Origin: an uncultured Fulvivirga sp.
GTDB taxonomy: Bacteria; Bacteroidota; Bacteroidia; Cytophagales; Cyclobacteriaceae
Assembly (NCBI GenBank): GCA_947500555.1
Contig: CANMSE010000004.1
Location: 62,001-126,000, forward strand
Direction of reading: 5' to 3'
Length of the DNA stretch: 64,000 bases
A program made the translations under genes and the position numbers. The notes below the pieces were generated by a model. The model did not search any database and was not told where the DNA came from. It saw only the letters and a program-made list of their open reading frames with translations. Below, piece by piece: positions 1 to 8,585 of the stretch. How positions within the stretch are numbered: the stretch's first letter is position 1; each line of letters begins with the position of its first letter.

Positions 1-383
1 GTTGAGCCAAAGAACACTTCTTCTAGTCCACTCGCCCCTTTGGTGCCCATCACAACAAGATCTATGCTTTTTGAAGCACATAATGTTTGTAGGGCTTCGA
101 TAACAAATGCGTTCTGAATGGTAAACTCATAAGTTACATCCCTTAATTCTGGAACTTCAGATTTTACTTCTTCAAATCTTTCATTAAGCTCTTTATCAGA
201 TTGAACATCCAGAGCTTCCATGTTATAGTAAACCCCTACATCACTGTAAGCCACAGGCGATGTATATGCATGCATAATTTGCAATTCTTCAGCTTGCATC
301 TTCTTTGCAAGTTTAGCAGCATATTTCAGCGCGTTAGTGGAACACTCGGAAAAATCTATAGGTACTAATATTCGCTTTATCAT
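1..383 (-). CDS. Universal stress protein (UspA family), 3' end beyond window
   Basis: The reverse strand is open from an ATG at 383 to the window edge, giving the first 127 residues of a UspA-fold protein. It starts MIKRILVPIDFSE, the usual first beta strand with the nucleotide-contacting Asp. Near the edge it has VVMGTKGASGLEEVFFGS, matching the G-2x-G-9x-G(S/T) ATP-binding motif of UspA proteins. It is a cytoplasmic stress protein; the stop and any second Usp domain lie outside. Upstream are a TAnnTTTG-like box, an inverted repeat and an FNR-like site, so control by oxygen or redox is plausible but inferred. Confidence 0.9.
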   Translation of the reverse strand, partial: MIKRILVPIDFSECSTNALKYAAKLAKKMQAEELQIMHAYTSPVAYSDVGVYYNMEALDVQSDKELNERFEEVKSEVPELRDVTYEFTIQNAFVIEALQTLCASKSIDLVVMGTKGASGLEEVFFGS

Positions 384-436
384 GATAGTGGTATTTAAGG
401 TGATCTGAAATGCTCAGATTACTTTTCTAATCACTT

Positions 437-444
437 CAAATGTA
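437..444 (-). promoter_or_regulatory. Putative -7 box for the universal stress gene
   Basis: The reverse strand reads TACATTTG, an exact match to the Bacteroidota -7 consensus TAnnTTTG. It lies 53 bases upstream of the usp ATG, which would leave a leader of about 45 bases. No clear -33 TTG is seen at the usual spacing, so this rests on one box. Confidence 0.4.
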
Positions 445-468
445 TAGGTCAACATCAAAAATCTTTGT

Positions 469-484
469 GATACTAGTCAGTATC
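469..484. promoter_or_regulatory. Perfect inverted repeat upstream of usp
   Basis: GATACT-AGTC-AGTATC is a perfect 6-base inverted repeat with a 4-base spacer. It lies just upstream of the putative usp -7 box, where an activator could bind. The regulator is unknown. Confidence 0.4.
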
Positions 485-488
485 GGGG

Positions 489-502
489 TTGATAAATGTC
501 AA
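489..502. promoter_or_regulatory. FNR/CRP-like site
   Basis: TTGATAAATGTCAA matches the FNR consensus TTGAT-N4-ATCAA at all but one position. It lies 106 bases upstream of the usp start, and usp genes are often oxygen-controlled in other bacteria. No Crp/Fnr gene is in the window, so the assignment rests on sequence match only. Confidence 0.35.
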
Positions 503-679
503 GAATAAAGCTTCCTATAAGCTAAAAAATTGGCTTAAATATTTCCTTAATTTGAATTAGAGCAAGCTGCAAACGTTTATTGTAGTGATTTACTCTCTGA
601 AAAATAATTTCTAAAGTTTCATTCACAAAGGCTAAACATCAGATATCAGTTTAATAAGTTTTTGTTCTATTTTTGACTG

Positions 680-2113
680 ATGCGAATGATGATTCGGAAA
701 TGGTCTCCGTTTTTACTAATAACACTTACAGGCCTTCTTCTTTATTCAGGAATTACCAAAACATATGCCTTTACAGATGCGTATGATTTTGTCTATTCTG
801 CTGACCATCCAGATTTTATCAAAGTCTTTTTTCAAGGAGGACGTCCTATTTATGGATTCATCATGAAATGGAGTTATTTAGCTATTAATGGCATAGAAGA
901 GTTATACATTCTAAGAATATTGGCACTAATATTTGCGATTAGCTTTAGTGGTTACTTCTTTTCATATATGAGACGAGAAGGAAATAATGTTTATGAAAGC
1001 CTCTTTGTAGCGCTTATAGTATTGCTTTCACCATCACTTTCTATAAAAATCTTGTGGTCTGTAATATGGATATTGCCACTTGTATTGTGGATATCCTTTT
1101 ACTCAGGGGTATCTCTTGTGAATTATCAACGCCACGGAAAAGTACTAGACTTAGTTGTAGCCATTATTGGAGGTTTGGTGGTGTTACTTACTTATCAACC
1201 TCTATTTACTTTTTCAATTATTCCACTTTTCTTGAATTGGATTAAAACCAAAGACTTCAAAGAGTTGGTGAAATTAGGGTTAATACACCTTTCCTTATAC
1301 CTAATCTACTTTCTAATATTCAAATTCTATTTAAGGTTTTTAGACATTCCGTCACTTGAAAGAGCTGGTATTTCTACCAATATCTTTGAACGAATGCAAT
1401 GGTTTATAACTGGCCCTCTAATCAAGGGGTTTACATGGAGTTTATTCTTTGTCTCTAGTGGTTTTCGCTGGGCCATTCGCGCAATTATTATAATAGGTCT
1501 CATATGGTCAGTTATGAGCTATTCAAAACTTAGCTTCAAGTATTTTTTGATAAATAGTATTATTCTATTCTTATTTCTTTTAGGATCGTACATTCCTAAT
1601 ATATTGTCTTCTGATAGCTGGATGTCCTATCGCACTATGGATACTCTTTTACTCATACCAATACTATCTATATGGTTTAGCATCAAGAAATCAAGAGTAA
1701 GCGATTTATCGAAAAAAGTGATTTACGCGTTATTTTTATTTTTTTCATTCGCTATGGCATTTTTTAATATCAATAGAGGGTTCATTGATATACAGGTAGC
1801 AGAATACAATGCTGTTAATAAAAAAATGGCATCTTTAGATGAAAACACTAATACCCTTTTATTCATTCCACCTCCTTTGAAATTGGTTCAAGATGAAAAA
1901 ATACTCAAAAGGGTAATTACAGATGAGTTTGGAAGGTTATCCTCATCGTCCACTTGGGTACCAGAGCCGATGACAAGATTAATCTTGCGCTCGAACGGCA
2001 AGAATGAAAGTTTAAAACTGTTTGTAATGGAATCCGATAAAGAGATTATGAATAATCACAATAGAGTAACTATCGATGTAGGATCGCTATTTCTAGAGGA
2101 AATAAAAAACTAA
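680..2113 (+). CDS. Polytopic membrane protein, GtrII/GT-C-like
   Basis: This 477-residue protein has about ten hydrophobic segments spread over residues 10-370, followed by a soluble tail of roughly 100 residues. An acidic stretch ([16 protein letters not shown]) and GGRPIYGF sit in the first loop after TM1. That layout, with acidic residues in the first periplasmic loop, resembles GtrII-type glucosyltransferases and other GT-C enzymes using lipid-linked sugars. The family call is by topology and general resemblance, not a defining motif. It ends two bases before the pirin gene and could be co-transcribed with it. Three Met codons lie within the first four residues, so the exact start is uncertain by a few residues. 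Confidence 0.6.
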   Translation: MRMMIRKWSPFLLITLTGLLLYSGITKTYAFTDAYDFVYSADHPDFIKVFFQGGRPIYGFIMKWSYLAINGIEELYILRILALIFAISFSGYFFSYMRREGNNVYESLFVALIVLLSPSLSIKILWSVIWILPLVLWISFYSGVSLVNYQRHGKVLDLVVAIIGGLVVLLTYQPLFTFSIIPLFLNWIKTKDFKELVKLGLIHLSLYLIYFLIFKFYLRFLDIPSLERAGISTNIFERMQWFITGPLIKGFTWSLFFVSSGFRWAIRAIIIIGLIWSVMSYSKLSFKYFLINSIILFLFLLGSYIPNILSSDSWMSYRTMDTLLLIPILSIWFSIKKSRVSDLSKKVIYALFLFFSFAMAFFNINRGFIDIQVAEYNAVNKKMASLDENTNTLLFIPPPLKLVQDEKILKRVITDEFGRLSSSSTWVPEPMTRLILRSNGKNESLKLFVMESDKEIMNNHNRVTIDVGSLFLEEIKN

Positions 2114-2115
2114 TT

Positions 2116-3129
2116 ATGGCATCACCAATAAAAAAAATAAAGCCGCTTAACTTTCCTTGGGAAACCAGCGATCCGTTCTTATTTTGTGTGCATCATGCCG
2201 ATGCATACCCAAAGGGAAACGAAGAAATGGGGCCTGATGCTTCATTAGAAGGCAGGAACATTGGTCAAGATTTTACTATCAAAGAAGGATGGAGAATGTA
2301 TCACGGCACTAAAGTTCCAGGGTTTCCACCACACCCACACCGGGGGTTTGAAACGGTTACAGTTGTTACGGAAGGCTTTATTGATCATTCTGATTCATTG
2401 GGTGCAACGGCACGATTTGGTAATGGTGATGTTCAATGGATGACGGCTGGCAAAGGACTTCAACATGCTGAGATGTTTCCTCTACTCAAAAGAGATGAGC
2501 CTAATCCATTAGAGCTATTTCAAATCTGGCTTAATCTTCCGGAGAAAAGTAAGATGGTCGAGCCTCATTTTGGAATGTTGTGGTATGAGGCTATTCCCAG
2601 GCTGGAGTATAAGGATGAACGTGGAAAAGTGACTACCGTAGCACTAATTGCCGGAAAGTTGGATGATAATATTGCACCTGCTACTCCTCCCAAATCATGG
2701 GCGGCAGAAGACCGTAATGAGGTAACTATTATGACTATTGATATGGAGGCAAATGCAGAATGGACACTGCCTGAAGCGAGTGAAGGCCTTAATAGAACAA
2801 TATACTACATTGAAGGCGAAGGATTAACATTAGCGGAAGAGGCAATACCAGGCTATCACGGAGTGGAGCTTGATTCCAGTCAAGAGATTATCTTGAAAAA
2901 TGGAGACCAAAAGACGAGATTGCTTTTACTACAAGGTCGCCCCATTAACGAACCTGTTGTTCAATATGGTCCATTTGTAATGAATACTCAGGAAGGCATT
3001 CAACAGGCTATGCAGGATTATCAACAAACTCAATTTGGTGGTTGGCCCTGGCCTACAAATGAGCATGTTCACGATCGTGAAAAAGGCCGTTTTGCGATTC
3101 ATGCGGATGGGAGGGAGGAGATAAAGTAG
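2116..3129 (+). CDS. Pirin family protein
   Basis: A 337-residue bicupin of the pirin family. The N-terminal cupin carries [12 protein letters not shown] around residues 73-84 and [12 protein letters not shown] around 109-120. H73, H75, H117 and E119 have the spacing of the four metal ligands of human pirin and E. coli YhhW (H56, H58, H101, E103). Some family members are quercetin 2,3-dioxygenases; the substrate here is unknown. At about 337 residues it is longer than YhhW (about 230), in line with larger Bacteroidota pirins. Its TAG stop abuts the stop codon of the convergent S41 peptidase gene with no base between. Confidence 0.9.
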   Translation: MASPIKKIKPLNFPWETSDPFLFCVHHADAYPKGNEEMGPDASLEGRNIGQDFTIKEGWRMYHGTKVPGFPPHPHRGFETVTVVTEGFIDHSDSLGATARFGNGDVQWMTAGKGLQHAEMFPLLKRDEPNPLELFQIWLNLPEKSKMVEPHFGMLWYEAIPRLEYKDERGKVTTVALIAGKLDDNIAPATPPKSWAAEDRNEVTIMTIDMEANAEWTLPEASEGLNRTIYYIEGEGLTLAEEAIPGYHGVELDSSQEIILKNGDQKTRLLLLQGRPINEPVVQYGPFVMNTQEGIQQAMQDYQQTQFGGWPWPTNEHVHDREKGRFAIHADGREEIK

Positions 3130-4341
3130 CTAATTCACCTTATTCATTGAAATTGTTTTTCCGTCTGGATAAATCTTATAGAGTATGTTTTCTTTATCAT
3201 TATTATCCTCAATTAGTAACTTAAACACTAAATTACTGTTATGATAGACTCCTAAAACACTATCTGAAATAGTTCTTAATTTATAGCTTACTCCATTTTC
3301 TGAATTATAAATAAGGCCATAATTTGAAGCTTCAATGGAAGTGAACCCGTAGTCACCAATGATTTCCTCATTAACATCAGGCAAAGTTAGTTGTGAGCCC
3401 TTTTCAACAAACCAATTGGAAAGCTTTAAGAAAGGACTCTCTTCTAAGAAATCTTTATGGGCATGCGAAAGTGCATTAATCTCGTTAACAACTATATCTG
3501 GTGTTACGCCAATACCATCTATTGTCTGATTAGTAAAAGGATTTTTTTGATAACCTTTGGAATAGAGAAGAAAAGTACCGTCAGATAATGAATAGTAATC
3601 CGCTAAATTCACCATACCTTGTGTTGGCTCCCCAATTACATCACCAACTTCCAAATTTTGAAATGCATAGGCCATAATTTCGGCACTAGAAGAAGTTTGA
3701 TGACCAACCAATAATTTGACCGGGATTTCTGTCAGTTTTTCACCGATTACCTTTTTAAAGGTTTTATAGCTTATTGTTTTATTTTCTCTTGGAATATAAA
3801 AGCTGTCAAAAGTTGTTTGTTCATCAATAAAATAACTAAGTATGAATGCCGCACTTGATTGATACCCACCACCATTATCCCGCAAGTCCAGTATGATTCC
3901 GTTACTGTTTTTTAAAAAATTGAATGAATCTGATATCAGTTCCTTGAACGCATCATCCAAATCAGGAAAATAATTAACTTTCAAGTAACCTATGTTTCCT
4001 TCTAAAACAGCAATTTGAGATATTGGAGGGCTCTTGGGTAACTGGTTGGCTTTTTTATTCTTAATGACACGCAGATGCTTATCATTACTTAATTTGTAAA
4101 GGTGTACATTCAATTGCGAAATAAGAGAGTCTTCACTCAACTGGTTGTAGGTTCCTTTTTTGTAATTTTCGAGTATATCTTCACTTATTTTTATACTAAG
4201 CTCTTTGTTGAAATAGTTGCCTGCTATTACTTCTGCAACTCGTATTGGTAAAGTTTTTTCAATGTTACCATCAATTTTTTCAGCACTGGACGAACATCGG
4301 ATGAATAAGGATAAGAGTAATAAAGTTTTATATTTTCTCAT
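3130..4341 (-). CDS. S41 family peptidase, probably exported
   Basis: A 403-residue C-terminal-processing-type serine peptidase. The core has LDLRDNGGG at 151-159, the S41 strand forming the oxyanion side, then TSSSAE at 216-221 containing the probable nucleophilic serine, and GEPTQG at 237-242. No PDZ domain is recognised, so it is nearer the IRBP/tricorn-like S41 group than CtpA. The N-terminus is hydrophobic (LLLLSLFIRC); Cys16 could be lipidated, but Arg just before it makes a poor lipobox, so secretion by signal peptidase I is also possible. It lies downstream of a membrane-anchored AraC regulator on the same strand, with a 12-base palindrome in the 88-base gap. Confidence 0.85.
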   Translation of the reverse strand: MRKYKTLLLLSLFIRCSSSAEKIDGNIEKTLPIRVAEVIAGNYFNKELSIKISEDILENYKKGTYNQLSEDSLISQLNVHLYKLSNDKHLRVIKNKKANQLPKSPPISQIAVLEGNIGYLKVNYFPDLDDAFKELISDSFNFLKNSNGIILDLRDNGGGYQSSAAFILSYFIDEQTTFDSFYIPRENKTISYKTFKKVIGEKLTEIPVKLLVGHQTSSSAEIMAYAFQNLEVGDVIGEPTQGMVNLADYYSLSDGTFLLYSKGYQKNPFTNQTIDGIGVTPDIVVNEINALSHAHKDFLEESPFLKLSNWFVEKGSQLTLPDVNEEIIGDYGFTSIEASNYGLIYNSENGVSYKLRTISDSVLGVYHNSNLVFKLLIEDNNDKENILYKIYPDGKTISMNKVN

Positions 4342-4412
4342 GTCAATATCTTTTGTGCTAAAAGACGAAACATTAAGTATGAGGTTTTTGATTTGTATTA
4401 AAAATGAGTCCC

Positions 4413-4424
4413 CCTACATGTAGG
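4413..4424. promoter_or_regulatory. 12-base perfect palindrome upstream of S41 gene
   Basis: CCTACATGTAGG is a perfect palindrome in the 88-base gap between the AraC-type regulator gene (stop at 4430) and the S41 peptidase start (4341). It lies about 72 bases upstream of the peptidase ATG, a plausible operator position. No poly-T tract follows it, so a terminator is less likely. Confidence 0.35.
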
Positions 4425-4429
4425 AAAAC

Positions 4430-5407
4430 TCATTTCCGACCTTTTCGATATTCTTCTGGAGTCATTTTCTGACTTTGTCTAAAATATCTATAAAACGATG
4501 ATTTACTTTTAAATCCACATTCATACATTATGTGCTTAATACTTAGTAAGTTTTTACCATCATTATGCATTATCCTTATTGCTTCTTTCACTCTATAAGT
4601 ATTAATCAATTCTAGAAAGTTCTTTTGATCAACGGTGTTCATAACTTCAGACAAATGTCTAGCCTTCAGTTGTAAATCTCTAGAAAGAAACTCGAGAGAA
4701 TAATTAGGATTTAGATACGGCTTATTTTTTTCTAGATGACATTTTATCGAATTCCATATATCAAATTTATCAGAATCACTTAAAGTGGAAGTTGAGTATT
4801 TTTTAGTGTTGTTTATCCAATCTTTAGATGATAATCTATTTAAAAGCAACGTGTAGACCCACACAAAAGAGACAAGACAGATTATAGCTACAATTGAAAT
4901 GGTTATGTAGTTTAATCGTAATCCTGAAGATGTAAATTCAGCTAACGCCAAAAACCCAAGTATTAAAGCACCCAAGTATAAAAATTTGGTGTTGTTCCAA
5001 TTGGAATTTTGTTTGATGCCTAATAAAGAGTTGAAAATTAAATAGACAAGTCCAGGTAGTGTTTCTATATCATCGAAGCCATAGATATATATTCTTTCTA
5101 CAAGATGTTGATAAAGAATCACTGCTAATATTGAGGAGATTATAATGTAAAAAGTCATTGACGGCTTTTTATTGATATTCAAGCGAATGGAATTAAGAAA
5201 ATGACCATAAAGTAGAGCATAGCAGCCAAAAAAATTGAGCGTGTTAGTCAAATGACCAATTTGAATTAGAAATAGGTTGAAAAAATTTATTCCAACTAGA
5301 ATAAAAATATTCCTTAGCGGAATGGACTGCTTTGATTTAGAAGCCGAATAAGCTAAAGATATAGCTATTAATGATATACTGAATGAAACTAATGATAGCA
5401 GGGACAT
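4430..5407 (-). CDS. Membrane-anchored AraC-family transcriptional regulator
   Basis: This 325-residue protein has six to seven hydrophobic segments in residues 1-190 and a cytoplasmic AraC DNA-binding domain from about 220. The HTH part includes LSLEFLSRDLQ-type spacing (YSLEFLSRDLQLKARHLSEVM) and the conserved end CGFKSKSSFYRYFRQSQKMTPEEYR. The arrangement is common in Bacteroidota, where the membrane domain is thought to sense an unknown signal. The gene lies directly upstream of the S41 peptidase on the same strand, so that peptidase is a candidate target; this is inference from position. Confidence 0.88.
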   Translation of the reverse strand: MSLLSLVSFSISLIAISLAYSASKSKQSIPLRNIFILVGINFFNLFLIQIGHLTNTLNFFGCYALLYGHFLNSIRLNINKKPSMTFYIIISSILAVILYQHLVERIYIYGFDDIETLPGLVYLIFNSLLGIKQNSNWNNTKFLYLGALILGFLALAEFTSSGLRLNYITISIVAIICLVSFVWVYTLLLNRLSSKDWINNTKKYSTSTLSDSDKFDIWNSIKCHLEKNKPYLNPNYSLEFLSRDLQLKARHLSEVMNTVDQKNFLELINTYRVKEAIRIMHNDGKNLLSIKHIMYECGFKSKSSFYRYFRQSQKMTPEEYRKGRK

Positions 5408-5455
5408 TGTTCAGACGCCTTATATCAACATAATTAATCAAATAGTTTTTAATAA

Positions 5456-5986
5456 CTAAAAACGTATCAGCTTTTCTACCTGCTCCTCCAAGAGTTGTTG
5501 GTACAAGGGATTTGTTATTTTGTTACCATCAAAGTTTTGCTCGATATGAGAAAACTTCGGCTTTAAGGACAGCACTTCCATGCCACAATAATGAAAAATA
5601 TCGGTAAGATGGCTAAGTGCTAAACCTGCTCCCTGTATTCCTGAGGAGATTCCTACTAGTGCACTCTTTTTACCTTTGAAGCTGTGCGGAAATTTGAGTC
5701 CATCAATGAAAGTTTTTAATACTCCTGGGAACGACCCATTATATTCAGGCACTATAAAAGCAAATTTTTTGGTCTCAGCCATCAACTCCCTAAACTGATT
5801 AAAATCTTCATTTTTTCCAGCTTGTTCATACAATGCCGAGAACGCAAAATCGTTGGGTAAATCTGATAAGTCAATAAGTTGATTAGGACAATCTTTATCA
5901 TTTAATAATTGCTGATAAAGTTGTGCTATCTGATAACTTACCGAGTCCGTGCGATTTGTGCCGCAAATGATGATTATTTTATCCAT
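5456..5986 (-). CDS. NAD(P)H-dependent FMN reductase
   Basis: A 176-residue flavodoxin-fold oxidoreductase. It begins IIICGTNRTDSVSYQIA, the phosphate-binding loop for FMN, and carries VPEYNGSFPGVLKTFIDGL, the hallmark of NADPH-dependent FMN reductases (YieF/SsuE/ArsH relatives), followed by GISSGIQGAGLAL. It is a cytoplasmic enzyme reducing FMN, quinones or chromate-like acceptors; the physiological acceptor is unknown. Its start abuts the stop of the GIN-domain lipoprotein gene, and the three genes down to 7812 run on the same strand with almost no gaps. Confidence 0.9.
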   Translation of the reverse strand: MDKIIIICGTNRTDSVSYQIAQLYQQLLNDKDCPNQLIDLSDLPNDFAFSALYEQAGKNEDFNQFRELMAETKKFAFIVPEYNGSFPGVLKTFIDGLKFPHSFKGKKSALVGISSGIQGAGLALSHLTDIFHYCGMEVLSLKPKFSHIEQNFDGNKITNPLYQQLLEEQVEKLIRF

Positions 5987-6721
5987 TTAGTTTGTGCCGT
6001 CAATTAGTCTACCTCTATTATCAGTAGTAACATTTATTTCGGCAGGAGGTTCACCCACATAGATTAAATCTCCAGTAGATCCTATTGTGCCTGTAAGTCG
6101 ATTATTGACATTGATAATAATATCGTTGGAACTTTTATGTGATATATCTGCATTTATCACATTCAGATTTGCCCCTTCAAACCTGCTGTCACCAGAAGAA
6201 AAAAGGACTTTAAGATCGGTCACATTGCCTTTTATAAAGTAGTTGGTGATCTCGTTATTATCAATATTTAAGCTCTCAGTGTCTAATTCTAAACGGATGA
6301 CACCATTACTGTCCTTCGATTTTAAAGATAAATTTGAGTAGGTGAGTAGACCGTTTGAAGTGATAGTACTTCCACCTATAATTTCTATAAATTCAAGATT
6401 TGGATGCGTGATCTCGAGAATGGGAAAGTCGTAGTCACGTACCCACTTGCAACTAATAGTATTCTTTATTTCTAGAACATTACTGTTAAGTGAGAAATCA
6501 ATGTCATCTATCATATTTTCACCCGTGGTTAAACTGACGCTTTGGTCAGGCCCCTCAGTGAATATGACATTAAATTCATTATTAATAATCAATTGATTGA
6601 ACTCACCAACATCAACAATTTTTGTGATGCTGCTTCCCGCAGATTTCAGGCAATCAGGTGCATTTTCACTATCGCATGAAAGTATTATAAAAGACAATAT
6701 GATGATTGCTAGTCCTCTCAT
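5987..6721 (-). CDS. GIN-domain (DUF2807) lipoprotein
   Basis: A 244-residue lipoprotein with signal sequence and lipobox IILSC (Cys16). The remainder is a repetitive beta pattern typical of the DUF2807 'head GIN' domain of Bacteroidota, a right-handed beta solenoid: VDVGEFNQLIINNEFNVIF at about 36-54, then alternating SLKSKDSNGVIRLELDT-like strands. Function is unknown; the family has been proposed as adhesin-like. The start overlaps the stop of the upstream PagL-like gene by four bases, pointing to translational coupling at the cell surface. Confidence 0.8.
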   Translation of the reverse strand: MRGLAIIILSFIILSCDSENAPDCLKSAGSSITKIVDVGEFNQLIINNEFNVIFTEGPDQSVSLTTGENMIDDIDFSLNSNVLEIKNTISCKWVRDYDFPILEITHPNLEFIEIIGGSTITSNGLLTYSNLSLKSKDSNGVIRLELDTESLNIDNNEITNYFIKGNVTDLKVLFSSGDSRFEGANLNVINADISHKSSNDIIINVNNRLTGTIGSTGDLIYVGEPPAEINVTTDNRGRLIDGTN

Positions 6722-7812
6722 TTTATTCTATACCCAATAGCAAATTCCATAGCCTCGGCTTTTGCTGCATGTGATTTAACTCCAATGGAGCTAAATAAAT
6801 GATCTCCAAAATATCGTCTTAGTTTAAGCCTTAAGTAAAAGGGCTGAAAAGCACTATGAGGATCATACAAATAATATCCGGCATGCATAATGACGGAGTA
6901 TTCGTTGAAAAGCATCTCATGTGCTAAAACCAGTCCTATTCTATTAAAGTCGGTTCCTTCATTTACCTCATCATCAAATTTTACTTCTTCTCTCAACGAT
7001 CTTGAATGAAACCATTCCAGGCCAACTCCAAATCGACTTTTGTGATTTACTTTTTTATCTACTATACCTGATAAGACAAAGAACGGCTTGGCTCCAGCTC
7101 CAATTTTAAGACTCTCATGTGCTCCACCAATGAGAATTATGGAGTAACCTATTGGCTTCGTCTCAAGCTTTGGTTCATCTATGTATTTGTACTCACGTTT
7201 TTTGTAGTTAAACATATATTGTAACCCAAAATTGGCTGCCATAATATTTATACCGGAGTTTGGTTTTTTTATCGCTCCATTGGAGAAATGAGTAATTGAA
7301 GTGGAGGCGTTAAATGATAGTCGTTCAGTTAAAGCATATTCATAACCAAACTGAAGAAGCACAGCACCTGTTAAATCAGTACTGATTACATTATTTTGGT
7401 TGTTAGTTACTCTATCATATTTTTCAGTGGTATATCCGGCCCCGAACCCCATTTTAAATTGGAGTTGACTTCTGGCTTCGCGTTTTCCTCTCAGGTAAAA
7501 ATTGAAATGAGGTATTAATGCAAGTGTTTTACCGAGCTTGTCATTTTTGTAATCCATGTAGACAAAAGTGACTCCGCGATCAGGGAAATTATAGCGTTGT
7601 TGCCAAGGCCTATCACCATGCGTTTTTCGATTATATACCACTCTAAAACCTACTGGATGGTCAACTATCAGGTGACTGATTTGAGGTTTGTGCTCATAAA
7701 TAAACCCTCTAAAGACTTCAAGACCCAACGATTTATTAGGACTTTCTGATGTCTGTGACCAACCTTGGTAATAGCAGACTAACAAAAATAGAAGAGTGAT
7801 TTTACCTCGCAC
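6718..7812 (-). CDS. PagL-like acyloxyacyl hydrolase (lipid A deacylase)
   Basis: A 364-residue protein with a signal peptide ending near WSQ (residue 20) and a beta-barrel pattern. The motif THFSNGA at 174-180 places H175, S177 and N178 as in the HxSN active site of Pseudomonas PagL, an outer-membrane lipid A 3-O-deacylase. It is about twice PagL's length (around 150-170 residues). The extra C-terminal half has further amphipathic strands and may make a second barrel section. Substrate specificity is not proven. It is the first gene of a run with the GIN lipoprotein and FMN reductase, and 41 bases downstream of kdsB. Confidence 0.75.
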   Translation of the reverse strand: MRGKITLLFLLVCYYQGWSQTSESPNKSLGLEVFRGFIYEHKPQISHLIVDHPVGFRVVYNRKTHGDRPWQQRYNFPDRGVTFVYMDYKNDKLGKTLALIPHFNFYLRGKREARSQLQFKMGFGAGYTTEKYDRVTNNQNNVISTDLTGAVLLQFGYEYALTERLSFNASTSITHFSNGAIKKPNSGINIMAANFGLQYMFNYKKREYKYIDEPKLETKPIGYSIILIGGAHESLKIGAGAKPFFVLSGIVDKKVNHKSRFGVGLEWFHSRSLREEVKFDDEVNEGTDFNRIGLVLAHEMLFNEYSVIMHAGYYLYDPHSAFQPFYLRLKLRRYFGDHLFSSIGVKSHAAKAEAMEFAIGYRIK

Positions 7813-7853
7813 GCTTATGAAATTAGGTGGCGAAATTACATTGAAAAATGGGC

Positions 7854-8585
7854 TTATAAAAATGATTTTATCTTCTCCAGATCAGCTGGAGTATCAATAC
7901 CAACAGACTGAATGTTGGTCTCGGCTACTTTGATGTTAAACCCATTTTCTAACCATCGCAGTTGCTCTAATGATTCAGTTTTTTCGAGTATTGATTGGCT
8001 TAGGCGCGTGACTTGATCAAGAATATCGACTCTGTATGCGTAGATGCCTATATGTTTATAATAGTTATGATTTTTAGACCAATATTTCTGTTCTTTGTTT
8101 CTGTTGAATGGAATAGGTGAGCGAGAGAAGTACAACGCATTACCATCAGTTCCAAAAACACATTTCACAACATTGCTATCAAATATTTCACGGTCGTCAT
8201 CAATGCGCTTTACAAGTGTAGCAAGTTGAGTCTCTCCATCAAGCAGTGCTGCCAGTGAATCTATTTGCTGAGGGTCTATAAAGGGCTCGTCTCCCTGAAT
8301 ATTAATAATGTAATCAAATCCAGACTCCTTTTTTACTACCTCATTGCACCTATCAGTACCGCTCTGATGATTTTCGTTTGTCATACAGACGTTTCCTCCA
8401 AAACTGTTAGCTGCATCCATTATAGCCTTATGATCTGTTGCTATCACTACCTTGTCAAGAAAAGATGATTTAGAGGCTTGCTCATACACTCTTTGCACCA
8501 TTGGTTTACCGCCTATATCAGCAAGGGCCTTTGCAGGAAATCGGGTAGAGGCATATCTAGCAGGAATTACGCCAAGTATTTTCAT
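7854..8585 (-). CDS. kdsB: 3-deoxy-manno-octulosonate cytidylyltransferase
   Basis: CMP-Kdo synthetase, 243 residues, which activates Kdo with CTP for addition to lipid A in the cytoplasm. It opens ILGVIPARYASTRFPAKAL, the nucleotide-binding signature with RxSTRxPxK, and has IINIQGDEPFI for metal and nucleotide binding and NVVKCVF later. Length is normal for the family (240-255). The ATG overlaps the stop of nfeD by one base (TAATG), so the two genes are translationally coupled. With lpxACD at 37-40 kb the core of lipid A-Kdo activation is in this window. Confidence 0.96.
   Translation of the reverse strand: MKILGVIPARYASTRFPAKALADIGGKPMVQRVYEQASKSSFLDKVVIATDHKAIMDAANSFGGNVCMTNENHQSGTDRCNEVVKKESGFDYIINIQGDEPFIDPQQIDSLAALLDGETQLATLVKRIDDDREIFDSNVVKCVFGTDGNALYFSRSPIPFNRNKEQKYWSKNHNYYKHIGIYAYRVDILDQVTRLSQSILEKTESLEQLRWLENGFNIKVAETNIQSVGIDTPADLEKIKSFL

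Noticed and set aside
1054..1245. Open frames of 60-117 codons inside larger genes, such as 1054-1245 and 24385-29098 antisense frames
   Set aside because: They overlap well-supported genes on the same or opposite strand, have no recognisable domains and no start signals, so they are shadows.
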